Shown in pieces: positions 15,861-23,060 of a stretch of DNA of 26,244 nt. The DNA is from an uncultured Chloroflexota bacterium (GTDB lineage Bacteria > Chloroflexota > Limnocylindria > Limnocylindrales > CSP1-4), in NCBI GenBank assembly GCA_903930745.1, contig CAIYZX010000104.1, positions 1-26,244 on the forward strand, in the 5' to 3' direction. Both the position numbers and the translations under genes were made by a program. A model generated the notes under the pieces. That model did not search any database, had not been told where the DNA came from, and saw only the letters and a program-made list of their open reading frames with translations. How positions within the stretch are numbered: the first letter of the stretch is position 1; the number at the start of each line of letters is the position of its first letter.

Positions 15861-16125
15861 TTTGTGTGCAGGTCTATGCGTGGGACTGCTGGGAGCTGCA
15901 ACAGGCGCCCCGCCGCGGGACCCTTGTGGATCCGTAGCACCCACACGTCTATTGCAGGGCGCAACAAGGGCGGTCCGGAGACGGCGGAGAGGTGCGGCGG
16001 GAAGGGCGGGAGGTCGCCCCCGCGAACCCGCCGGCAGCCATGTCGCTTTCTGCACGCGGACTTCGGATTCAGGCAAGTCCCCGGCATCGAGGGGGGCGAA
16101 TCTCACGCCACCAGGAGGAGCGCGC

Positions 16126-17685
16126 GTGGACGACACCCAGACGAACCAGAGAGCTGCACGTGCCGGCGGCCGCGCCGCGCGCCGCGCGCTGCGCAGCGTG
16201 CGCGACATCGCGATGCTGCCCACGCTCGTCCGGGGAATTCCCACCACCGAAGTCCTCACACCCGAGCAGGTCCAGGTCATCGACGGCGCGTCCATGGACA
16301 TCCTCGAGAACATCGGCGTCCAGTTCCGCGATCCCATCGCCCTCGAGGACTGGCGCAGGGCCGGCGCGACGGTGCAGGGCGAGCGTGTCATCCTGGACCG
16401 CGGCCTCGTCCGCGAGCTGATCAGGACGATCCCCGCGGAGTTCGAGTACACGGCCCGCAACCCGCTCAACAACGTCCGGCTGGGCGGCCGCAACACCATC
16501 TTCGTCCCGATGACCGGCGCCCCCTTCATCCGTGACCTGGACGACGTCCGCCGCAACCCCACCATCGCGGACCTCCAGATGCTCCACAAGCTCGCGCACA
16601 TGTCGCCGGGCCTGCACTCCACGGCCCACCACATCGTGGAGCCGATGGACCTGCCGGTGAGCCACCGCCACCTGCACATCACCTACTCGTCCATGAAGCA
16701 CTCGGACAAGATGTTCATGGGCATGACGACCAGCCCGAAGAACGCCGAGGACGTGATGGACATGTGCTCCATCCTCTTCGGAGCCGAGTTCATGGAGACC
16801 CACCCGGTCACCACCGGCAACTGCAACGCGAACTCGCCGCTGGTCTGGGACGAGACGATGCTCGGCGGCCTCCGGGCATTCATCAGGCGCAACCAGCCAG
16901 TCCTGATCTCGCCGTTCATCATGGGCGGCGCGAACACCCCGTCGTCCGTCCCCGCGGCCGTCGCCCAGCTCAACGCGGAGGCGCTCAGCGCCCTGGCCTA
17001 CACGCAGGTCGTCCGCAAGGGCGCCCCGGCCATCTACGGCCACTACCTCAGCACCGTCAGCATGCGGTCCGGCGCCCCCATGGCGGGCACGCCCGAGATC
17101 AGCCTGATGAACTTCATGATCGGCCAGATGGCGCGCCACTACGGCGTCCCGTGGCGCACGAGCAGCCACCTCGGCGGCGCGAAGACCTTCGACGCCCAGG
17201 CCGGCTACGAGAGCGCGGCCACCATGTCCGCGGTCCTCCACGCGGGTGCCAACTACATCTGGCACAGCGCGGGCTGGAACGAGGCCGGCATGCACTGCTC
17301 CGTCGCGAAGTTCGTGGTGGACGCCGAGCAGGTCGCCATGGCCCACAAGATGGCCAGGGGCCCGGACTGGACGGACTTCGATGGGGCCCTCGCGGCCGTG
17401 AAGGACATCGGCCCCGGCGGTCACTACCTGGGCCACCCCCACACGCAGGAGCACTTCCAGAGCGCGTTCTTCATGCCGGAGCTGTTCGACAACAACAGCA
17501 TCGAGCAATGGATCGCCGAGGGCTCCAAGGAGATCACGCAGCGCGCCCTGGAGTTCGCCCGCAGGCTGCTTGCGGACTACGAGGAGCCGGCGCTGGACGC
17601 GGGCGTCAACGAGGCGCTCCTGGACTACATCGCCCGCCGCGAGCGCGAGATCCCCGCCGAGGACGCGCTCAACCAGACCTTCTGA
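16126..17685 (+). CDS. MttB-family (trimethylamine/betaine:corrinoid) methyltransferase, non-pyrrolysine
   Basis: This 519-residue protein of the trimethylamine methyltransferase superfamily (PF06253) has the family landmarks LTPEQVQVIDGASMDILENI at the N-terminus, GAPFIRDLDD, and TGNCNANSPLVWD mid-protein. GGANTPSSVPAAVAQLNAE and the C-terminal PGGHYLGHPHTQEHF follow. The length is close to family norm. No in-frame amber codon interrupts it, so it is a non-pyrrolysine member, the class that includes glycine betaine (MtgB) and proline betaine (MtpB) methyltransferases. Those enzymes demethylate a quaternary amine and hand the methyl group to a corrinoid protein. The GTG at 16126 has AGGAGG seven bases upstream. 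No corrinoid protein or reactivase is present in this window, so either it is elsewhere or the chemistry differs. Confidence 0.9.
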   Translation: MDDTQTNQRAARAGGRAARRALRSVRDIAMLPTLVRGIPTTEVLTPEQVQVIDGASMDILENIGVQFRDPIALEDWRRAGATVQGERVILDRGLVRELIRTIPAEFEYTARNPLNNVRLGGRNTIFVPMTGAPFIRDLDDVRRNPTIADLQMLHKLAHMSPGLHSTAHHIVEPMDLPVSHRHLHITYSSMKHSDKMFMGMTTSPKNAEDVMDMCSILFGAEFMETHPVTTGNCNANSPLVWDETMLGGLRAFIRRNQPVLISPFIMGGANTPSSVPAAVAQLNAEALSALAYTQVVRKGAPAIYGHYLSTVSMRSGAPMAGTPEISLMNFMIGQMARHYGVPWRTSSHLGGAKTFDAQAGYESAATMSAVLHAGANYIWHSAGWNEAGMHCSVAKFVVDAEQVAMAHKMARGPDWTDFDGALAAVKDIGPGGHYLGHPHTQEHFQSAFFMPELFDNNSIEQWIAEGSKEITQRALEFARRLLADYEEPALDAGVNEALLDYIARREREIPAEDALNQTF

Positions 17686-17718
17686 TCCTCCCACGAGGAG
17701 GACGGGCATCCGATGCCC
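17686..17718 (+). repeat. Two small palindromes right after the methyltransferase stop
   Basis: TCCTCC-CACGA-GGAGGA spans 17686-17702. Two bases on, GGGCATC-C-GATGCCC (17704-17718) has perfect 7-bp arms with a one-base centre. Confidence 0.5.
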
Positions 17719-17765
17719 TCCTCCGCCCGAGGTGTGGGCCCCGGACGGAGAACGGCTGCGTCAAC

Positions 17766-17792
17766 CCCGGGCCTGACGGGTTCAGGCCCGGG
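17766..17792. terminator. Strong hairpin between the convergent mttB homologue and AraC gene
   Basis: CCCGGGCCTGA (17766-17776) and TCAGGCCCGGG (17782-17792) form an 11-bp perfect stem with a CGGGT loop, 80 bases after the methyltransferase stop. The genes on either side converge, so it could serve both directions. There is no U-run. Confidence 0.55.
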
Positions 17793-17813
17793 AGTTGACG
17801 TTGAGTTGACGTT
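17792..17813. repeat. 11-bp tandem repeat
   Basis: GAGTTGACGTT occurs twice without a gap (17792-17802, 17803-17813), overlapping the end of the hairpin by one base. The GTTGACGTT core also occurs inverted at 15745-15753 upstream of the methyltransferase. Confidence 0.6.
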
Positions 17814-17901
17814 CTGGCGCGGGCGCGCGCGGGCGCGCAGGCTCGCGGGCGCGCGGGCGGGCGCGCGAGGTGCCCCCTGCGAGATCGGAACCTGGCGGCG
17901 A

Positions 17902-18945
17902 TCAGGTGAGGCGGGCGCGCTGCTCCCGCGGCGTCACCCCGAACGCGGTCCGGTAGACGCGCGTGAAGTGGCCGGCGCTCTGGTACCCGCAGGCGATCGC
18001 CACCTCGAGGATGGACATCTCCGTCTGGAGCAGCAGCGACCGGGCGCGCTCAAGGCGCATGTCCGTGTAGTGGCGCGTGGGCGTGACGCCCAGGTGCGTC
18101 CGGAAGAGCCGCTCCAGCTGGCGGGCCGTGATGCCGGTCCGCTCCGCCAGCTCCGCGGCGGTGAGCGGCGCGTCCAGCGTGGTCCGCATGACCTCCACCG
18201 CGTCCGCGAGGTGCTTGTTCCGCACGCCCTTGCGTGACTGCAGCGAGATCCGCTGGGCCGCGGTGTCCGTCCGGACCGTGGTGTAGACCATCTGGTCCGC
18301 CACCGCCACCGCCAGGTCGTAGCCGTGGTCGCGCTCGATGAGGTGCAGCATGAGGTCCGCCGTTGCGGATCCACCGGACGCCGTGATGAACGTCTCGTCC
18401 GCCACGAAGACGCCCCGCTCCAGGCTGACCTGCGGGAACTCCTCCACGAAGCCCTCGTGCCAGTCCCAGTGGATGGCCGCGCGGCGGCCGTCGATCAACC
18501 CGGACTGGGCGAGGACCCATGCGCCGGAGCAGACCGCGCCGATCTGCGTCCTGCGCGTGCGGGCCTCTCGGCGCAGCGCGGCGATGAGGGCGCTGTGATC
18601 GTGCTTCTGGACATCCAGCCCGGAGATGACGAAGAGGCGGTCGCAGGGCGGGAGGGCGTCGAACCGGTGGTGGACGAGGGTGACCGAACCGTTGGACGCG
18701 GTCGCCGTCTCGCCGTTCTCGGAAGCGAAGGACCAGCGGTACAGCTCGCGGCCCGCCACGAGGTTCGCGATGCGCAGCGGCTCCACGGCGGACGCGAAGG
18801 CCAGGTGGGTGAACTCTGCGGTCAGCGCGAAGATGACGTGCTGGGGCGGCTGGCTCGGGGGGACATGGACGCCGACGTGCAGTGGCGTGTGCGTGGGCGC
18901 GCGCCGGGCCGTGGACGCTGTTTCGCTCGGATGTGGCTGCGGCAT
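17902..18945 (-). CDS. GlxA family AraC-type regulator, GbdR/CdhR-like
   Basis: This 347-residue regulator has a DJ-1/PfpI amidotransferase-like sensor domain at about 35-205. It includes the FASAVEPLRIANLVAGRELYR segment (positions 50-70) and the nucleophile-elbow-like GAVCSGAW with Cys139. A C-terminal double helix-turn-helix AraC domain spans about 245-345 and ends in the signature YQSAGHFTRVYRTAFGVTPR. The sensor part resembles GbdR and CdhR, which respond to glycine betaine/dimethylglycine and carnitine in pseudomonads, and fits this island well; that is recall, not a search. The ATG at 18945 was chosen because AGG lies six bases upstream. Alternatives at 18951 and 19041 exist; the last would collide with the divergent Rrf2 start. 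Confidence 0.87.
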   Translation of the reverse strand: MPQPHPSETASTARRAPTHTPLHVGVHVPPSQPPQHVIFALTAEFTHLAFASAVEPLRIANLVAGRELYRWSFASENGETATASNGSVTLVHHRFDALPPCDRLFVISGLDVQKHDHSALIAALRREARTRRTQIGAVCSGAWVLAQSGLIDGRRAAIHWDWHEGFVEEFPQVSLERGVFVADETFITASGGSATADLMLHLIERDHGYDLAVAVADQMVYTTVRTDTAAQRISLQSRKGVRNKHLADAVEVMRTTLDAPLTAAELAERTGITARQLERLFRTHLGVTPTRHYTDMRLERARSLLLQTEMSILEVAIACGYQSAGHFTRVYRTAFGVTPREQRARLT

Positions 18946-19040
18946 CGGCATCCTGCCCGACGGCCCCTTGGTGCCGCCGATCACGGCCAACGATAGCGCC
19001 GGTGCCGCGCCGCACGCCGGGCGAATCAGCCGCATACTCA

Positions 19041-19484
19041 ATGCCGATGCGCCTGGAACTCACGAAGCGCGGCGACTATGCCGTCCGCGCGATGCTCGCT
19101 CTCGCCCGGGCCGACGGGAATGGCCGCCTCTCCGCGCGGCGGATCAGCGACGCCATGGCGATCCCGGTCCGGTTCCTCCCGCAGGTCCTGACGGACCTTG
19201 CGCGCGCGGACCTCATCGAGGCCTCCCCGGGCCGCTCCGGCGGTTACCGGCTTGCCCGCCCCGCGGCGGACATCAGCCTCCTGCAGGTGATCGAGGCCGT
19301 GGAGGGTGACAGCCGGCGCCAGTCCTGCGTCCTGCGCGGCGGCCCATGCGGGCTCAACGGGATCTGCGACGTCCACGACGTCTTCTTCGCGGGCCAGGAG
19401 GCGATCCGGAGCACCTTCGCAGACGCGACGCTTGCCGAGATGGCCGCACCGGCCACCACCGAGGCCCTGGCAACGCACCCGTAA
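19041..19484 (+). CDS. Rrf2 family transcriptional regulator with three cysteines
   Basis: This 147-residue Rrf2-family winged-helix protein opens MRLELTKRGDYAVRAMLALA and has the recognition region IPVRFLPQVLTDLARADLIE, then the wing SPGRSGGYRLARP. Cys96, Cys103 and Cys109 sit in the loop where IscR, NsrR and RsrR bind an Fe-S cluster (spacing C-x6-C-x5-C), so it is probably a cluster-based sensor of NO, redox or iron-sulfur status. The first ATG (19041) is given; a second at 19047 is equally good. CATACT at 19033-19038 resembles a -10 box that would put transcription almost at the second ATG, a possible leaderless arrangement. It lies close to nirK, and NsrR-type control of a nitrite reductase would make sense. 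Confidence 0.87.
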   Translation: MPMRLELTKRGDYAVRAMLALARADGNGRLSARRISDAMAIPVRFLPQVLTDLARADLIEASPGRSGGYRLARPAADISLLQVIEAVEGDSRRQSCVLRGGPCGLNGICDVHDVFFAGQEAIRSTFADATLAEMAAPATTEALATHP

Positions 19485-19503
19485 CAGCGCGGCCGGGGTT
19501 CGC

Positions 19504-20013
19504 TCACGGTTCCGGGACGACGGGCACGGGCACGAAGCCCAGCTGCGCGTAGAGCCGGACTGCCGGCTCATTGGCCACCGTGACCACCAGGTCCAGGCGC
19601 GGCTCGCCTGTCGTCCGCAGCCGGTCCATGGCCCGCAGCAGGCCACCGCGAGCGAGGCCCTGGCGCCGGGCCTGCGGCGCGGTCATGGAGAATGCGATCA
19701 GCGGCACTCCCTGCCACGTGGTCACGAGCGTCGCCGCCACCAGGCGGCCATCGCGCTCCACCACCTCGGACCAGCCCGGCGTCACCTCGCCGAACTCGCC
19801 CGCGGTGAAGGCATCGATCGCGGCCAGTGCATCGGTCTCGGTCTCGCCGTCGTCATCCACCGTCCCGCGGTAGGCGTCCAGCAGCAGCCGTGCCAGCGCC
19901 TCGCGGTCTGCGGGTGGGTCCAGCGGTCGGGCGCCCGCAATGGACGGTACGGGCGCCCGGGCGCCCGTACCGTGGCCGAGCGCCAGCGTCATGCGCATCC
20001 TGGGCCTGGTCAT
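19504..20013 (-). CDS. GNAT family N-acetyltransferase
   Basis: This 169-residue GNAT-fold protein has the acetyl-CoA pyrophosphate loop RRQGLARG at 116-123 after the beta-4 strand (LIAFSMTAP) and the C-terminal ANEPAVRLYAQLGFVPV typical of the family. The ATG at 20013 overlaps the stop of the upstream membrane-protein gene (ATGA), so the two are coupled. Residues 1-27 are not part of the GNAT fold and include the codons of a perfect 30-bp palindrome; no later in-frame start is available, so the extension appears real. The acceptor substrate is unknown. Confidence 0.85.
   Translation of the reverse strand: MTRPRMRMTLALGHGTGARAPVPSIAGARPLDPPADREALARLLLDAYRGTVDDDGETETDALAAIDAFTAGEFGEVTPGWSEVVERDGRLVAATLVTTWQGVPLIAFSMTAPQARRQGLARGGLLRAMDRLRTTGEPRLDLVVTVANEPAVRLYAQLGFVPVPVVPEP
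19944..19973. repeat. Perfect 30-bp palindrome inside the acetyltransferase gene
   Basis: The half-site ACGGTACGGGCGCCC (19944-19958) is followed directly by its exact reverse complement (19959-19973), with no spacer. It falls in codons about 14-23 of the acetyltransferase, before the GNAT core. Confidence 0.9.
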
Positions 20014-21449
20014 TCGGATCTCCCCCGGGCGGTGGCCGGCAATGGCGGGGCCGCGGGCCTGCCGCCCTGGACCAGGCGCAGAGCCTGACCGGCCAGCACC
20101 ACGCTGGCGAGGATCGCGAGGGTGACAAGGGTGGCCCCGGTCGGGACGACCCACGGCGCCGGACCGCCACCCGGGACCAGACCGGCCCAGACGAGCGCCG
20201 TGCCCGTGTTGAGCCCAACCAGCCGCAGCGTGGCCAGCCGTCCCAGGACCACCCGCTGCCGCGCGTGCTCAACGGGACCGCCGGGGCCCACGGACGGCAG
20301 GAGGTGCGTCCACGAGGCCACGATGACCTGGACGATCCACCCGATGGCAAGGGGCGCGATCACCAGCGGCGTGGACCAGGAGCCGGCGGAGGCGTCTCCG
20401 AGGACCACCAGTCCGGCCGCCATGCAGCACCCGATCACGAACCACGCCACGCCCGCGAGCAGCCCGGCGGACGCCATGCGGTGCCAGCCGAGGTCGGTCG
20501 TCCAGCGGCCACGCGCCCGGACCACGCGCACGGCCTCGAGGCCCGTGGCGCCTGCGCCGATCGCGACGAGCACCGCCCCTCCGCCCGCCATCGGACCCAG
20601 CCCGAAGAGCAGGCCAGTCCCGGCAAGCGGCGCCCCGAGTGCGATGCCCAGCACGGCGTAGATCGCGGAGCGCCGGGGAACGATCAGACCACCCAGGACC
20701 GTGGGCAGGAAGTGCAGCAGCGTGGAGACGATCACGAGCGACACGAAGCCGATCACGTTGGTCCACGCGTGCGCGGGCTTGAGCCGGTCCCAGTGCTCCA
20801 GCACCGGCGGGAAGCCGGCCAGCATGAGCGTGGCAAGCGTGGCCCCAACCGCCACGTTCAGGACCGCCAGCTGGTAGCCCCAGGTCACGATGGGCCTCCG
20901 CATCATGAGCCCGGACCTGCCGGACGCTCGGACGGCGGCCGCAACCAGCCCGATGCCCACGAGGTAGATGGACCCGCCGATGGGCGGCAGGAGTGCGGCC
21001 GCGGGTCCGCTTGCCATCATCCCTCCCAGCGCTCCCATGGGACCCGGCAGACCGGGCAGCGCGGGCAGCACGCCCCGCAGCGCCACCAGGCCGGCCCCGA
21101 AGGCCACCGTCGCCACCGCTCCGGCGCGCAGGCGCGACGGTGCCGGGTGCCCGGCTGCGAGCGCCGAGACGAAGAACGGCATCACCCCTGCGATCGCGGT
21201 GGAGGCGCCACCCGCGAGCGCGAGATGGATCGGCAGCCAGGGCGAGAGGACCGTGGCACCCGCACCCTGCGCCACGAGGGACAGCCCGGCCGCGAGCAGG
21301 AAGAGACCTGCCACCACGATGGCGCCGGTTGTGACCTTGCGGTCGTCGGTGCGAGTTGGCCCTGGCCGGTGTCGTGAGGGGTCCAGGGGAACCGGCGCGG
21401 GCCGGCTGCTGGGGGCCGGACGGCCCCCGATGATCTGGTCTCTTGTCAT
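20010..21449 (-). CDS. Polytopic membrane protein, divergent from nirK
   Basis: This 479-residue protein has a basic, Pro-rich N-terminus of about 40 residues, then about twelve hydrophobic segments. Histidines sit in or at the edge of membrane segments: PIHLALAGG near residue 75, KPAHAWTNVIGFVSLVIVSTLLHFLPT near the middle (shortened: HAWTNVIGF...LLHFLPT) and ASWTHLLPSVGP late. This pattern resembles heme-copper-oxidase-like and NnrS-like membrane proteins, which bind heme or copper and are often found near nitrogen-oxide genes. I cannot assign it to a named family with confidence. The ATG has a GAGAAG ribosome site. It is transcribed divergently from nirK across an AT-rich dyad and is coupled to the acetyltransferase downstream. 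Confidence 0.8.
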   Translation of the reverse strand: MTRDQIIGGRPAPSSRPAPVPLDPSRHRPGPTRTDDRKVTTGAIVVAGLFLLAAGLSLVAQGAGATVLSPWLPIHLALAGGASTAIAGVMPFFVSALAAGHPAPSRLRAGAVATVAFGAGLVALRGVLPALPGLPGPMGALGGMMASGPAAALLPPIGGSIYLVGIGLVAAAVRASGRSGLMMRRPIVTWGYQLAVLNVAVGATLATLMLAGFPPVLEHWDRLKPAHAWTNVIGFVSLVIVSTLLHFLPTVLGGLIVPRRSAIYAVLGIALGAPLAGTGLLFGLGPMAGGGAVLVAIGAGATGLEAVRVVRARGRWTTDLGWHRMASAGLLAGVAWFVIGCCMAAGLVVLGDASAGSWSTPLVIAPLAIGWIVQVIVASWTHLLPSVGPGGPVEHARQRVVLGRLATLRLVGLNTGTALVWAGLVPGGGPAPWVVPTGATLVTLAILASVVLAGQALRLVQGGRPAAPPLPATARGRSE

Positions 21450-21581
21450 CTTCTCAAATACATACTAAGTTAGTGATAGTTCTACCACAGGCCGCACCTC
21501 TGCCCGGCGAAGGGACGCCGGCGGCGGCCAGCAGGCGACCCGGACGGGGAACGGCCCGGGTCGAACGGAAAGGACAGCACC
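21450..21581. promoter_or_regulatory. Divergent promoter region of nirK and the membrane protein, with AT-rich dyad
   Basis: An unusually AT-rich block (about 21450-21485) is centred on ACTAA-G-TTAGT (21464-21474). The ACT-N5-AGT core has the same spacing as the centre of IscR type 1 sites. On the minus strand the TAGTAT/TATGTA stretch could give a -10 for the membrane protein. A nearby Rrf2 gene is the obvious candidate regulator; this is inference. Confidence 0.5.
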
Positions 21582-22988
21582 ATGGATCGTCCCCGCCGTC
21601 TCGTCCTCGTGACAGCCGTGCTTGCGCTGGTCACCGCCGCGTGCGGCTCCAGCGCCGCCCCTGCCTGGACGTTTGGCCCTGCGGCCAACACCCCGGTTGG
21701 ACAACCCGCAGCGTCCTCCGCGCCCGTCGCCTCTCCCGATGCCGCCACCGTGTCGACGGGCGGCACCATCGCCATCGAGGCCTTCGACCTCGGCTTCAAG
21801 CCCGCGGCGATCTCGGTCCCGGCGGCAGGGACCTACACCGTCAGCTTCACGAACACGGGCACCACGACGCACGATGTCACCTTCGCAGACGGGACCAAGC
21901 TGACCGCGGAGGCGGGCAAGACCGTCAGTGGCCAGATTGCCGTGCCTGCGACCGGCGTGTCGTTCATCTGCAGCATCCCCGGTCACGAGCAGGCCGGGAT
22001 GGCGGGCCAGGTGGCCGTTGCGGGTGGCACCGCCGCGTCCGGCACGATGCCCGGCATGGGCGAGACCCCCGCATCCGCGGCGCCTGTGGCCGCCGGCCCC
22101 GTGGCGGACCCCAACGCCCCCAAGTACATCCTGCGTGACGCCACCGCCCCGGCGGTCATGGAGGGCACGGTCCACGACATCGAGCTGCCCATCATCGAGA
22201 AGGACGTCACGGTGGCGGACGGCTTCGTGGTCCATGCCTGGACGTTCGGCGGCACGGTCCCAGGTCCCACGCTGCGCGTCCACCTGGGCGACACGCTGCG
22301 CGTCCACCTGACCAACCAGGGCCAGATGAGCCACAGCATCGACTTCCACGCCAGCCTCACCGCCATGAACCACCAGATGGTGGAGATCAAGCCCGGCGAG
22401 ACCTTCACGTACGAGTTCAAGGCCGAGTACGCGGGCGTGTGGATGTACCACTGCGGCACCGCGCCGGCGCTCCACCACATCGCCAACGGCATGTTCGGCA
22501 TGGTGATCGTGGAGCCCAAGGGCGGGCTGCCCAAGGTGGACAACGAGTTCGCCTTCGTCCAGAGCGAGTGGTACCTCGGTGCCCAGGGCGCCCCGGCGGA
22601 CTACGCCAAGGCCAACCAGACGGCTCCGTCGCCTGACTTCGTGGTCTTCAACGGCATCGCGAACCAGTACAAGGACAACCCGGTCGCGGTGACCACCGGC
22701 GGGCGGGTGCGGGTCTTCGTCCTGGACGCGGGTCCGTCCGTGGACAGCTCCTACCACGTGGTGGGCACGATCTTCGACCAGGTCACCAAGGAGGGCGTCC
22801 AGCTGGTGCGCGGCAACGCGGGCGGCTGGGGGTCCCAGGCGGTGGACCTTGCTCCGGCCCAGGGCGCGATCGTGGAGTTCACGCCCCCGGAGGACGGCAT
22901 GTACCCCTTCGTCACCCATGCGTTCAACTTCGTGACGCACGGCGCGCTGGGGATCTTCGTGGCAGGGGACGGCGATCCCGGCAACTGA
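21582..22988 (+). CDS. nirK: Copper-containing nitrite reductase with extra N-terminal cupredoxin domain
   Basis: This 468-residue lipoprotein (lipobox ending TAAC, Cys21) reduces nitrite to nitric oxide outside the membrane. A first cupredoxin domain (about 60-147) has type 1 Cu ligands His97, Cys130, His135 and Met140, and a Met/Ala/Pro linker follows to about 175. The two-domain NirK core has type 1 ligands His251, Cys291, His299 and Met304; type 2 ligands His256, His290 and His446; catalytic Asp254 and His392. All are present. The Cys-His loop is short (C-x7-H), as in non-proteobacterial NirKs. The N-terminal cupredoxin probably acts as a built-in electron donor. GGAAAGGA precedes the ATG. 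A set of hairpins follows the stop. Confidence 0.93.
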   Translation: MDRPRRLVLVTAVLALVTAACGSSAAPAWTFGPAANTPVGQPAASSAPVASPDAATVSTGGTIAIEAFDLGFKPAAISVPAAGTYTVSFTNTGTTTHDVTFADGTKLTAEAGKTVSGQIAVPATGVSFICSIPGHEQAGMAGQVAVAGGTAASGTMPGMGETPASAAPVAAGPVADPNAPKYILRDATAPAVMEGTVHDIELPIIEKDVTVADGFVVHAWTFGGTVPGPTLRVHLGDTLRVHLTNQGQMSHSIDFHASLTAMNHQMVEIKPGETFTYEFKAEYAGVWMYHCGTAPALHHIANGMFGMVIVEPKGGLPKVDNEFAFVQSEWYLGAQGAPADYAKANQTAPSPDFVVFNGIANQYKDNPVAVTTGGRVRVFVLDAGPSVDSSYHVVGTIFDQVTKEGVQLVRGNAGGWGSQAVDLAPAQGAIVEFTPPEDGMYPFVTHAFNFVTHGALGIFVAGDGDPGN

Positions 22989-22997
22989 GGGCACGTT

Positions 22998-23032
22998 GAT
23001 GCCCGGGCGGCCTCTCTCCCCGGCCGGGCATC
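22998..23032. terminator. nirK terminator-like hairpin
   Basis: GATGCCCGGGCGG (22998-23010) and CCGGCCGGGCATC (23020-23032) form a 13-bp stem with one mismatch and a nine-base pyrimidine loop, starting nine bases after the nirK stop. There is no U-run. Confidence 0.6.
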
Positions 23033-23060
23033 ACGGGTGATCGCGGACTCCACTTCCCTG

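Larger units (their letters stand above)
15478..16125. other. 648-base intergenic stretch between gntR and the mttB homologue
   Basis: No convincing gene is found on either strand; open frames here lack start signals, family features and conserved composition. It contains a cluster of short repeats in both orientations (15563-15740), a two-copy 17-bp direct repeat (15771-15820), and a bulged hairpin followed by TTTGTGT (15832-15866). A leader of roughly 250 bases then precedes the methyltransferase. The base composition between about 15770 and 15960 is less GC-biased than the genes around it. Confidence 0.6.

Noticed and set aside
15921..15970. CCCTTGT ... ACAAGGG inverted repeat in the methyltransferase leader
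   Set aside because: Seven-base arms 36 bases apart are expected by chance at this rate and nothing else supports them.
15972..15987. B12-box-like GTCCGGAGACGGC upstream of the MttB homologue
   Set aside because: The core resembles the end of the cobalamin riboswitch box, but the other conserved blocks (GCCACTG, GGGAA with the paired GGTG) are not found at proper distances. A covariance-model search with the cobalamin family over 15478-16125 would decide; a strong hit would change the call.
15749..16087. Possible 112-residue minus-strand gene in the intergenic stretch
   Set aside because: It has no ribosome site, contains the 17-bp repeat as a repeated peptide, and shows no recognisable domain.
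16126..17685. Pyrrolysine-containing MttB
   Set aside because: There is no in-frame amber codon anywhere in the gene, so it is a non-pyrrolysine member.
16069..17709. Long minus-strand open frame opposite the MttB homologue
   Set aside because: The plus-strand protein has clear family motifs and an AGGAGG site; the minus frame is a composition shadow.
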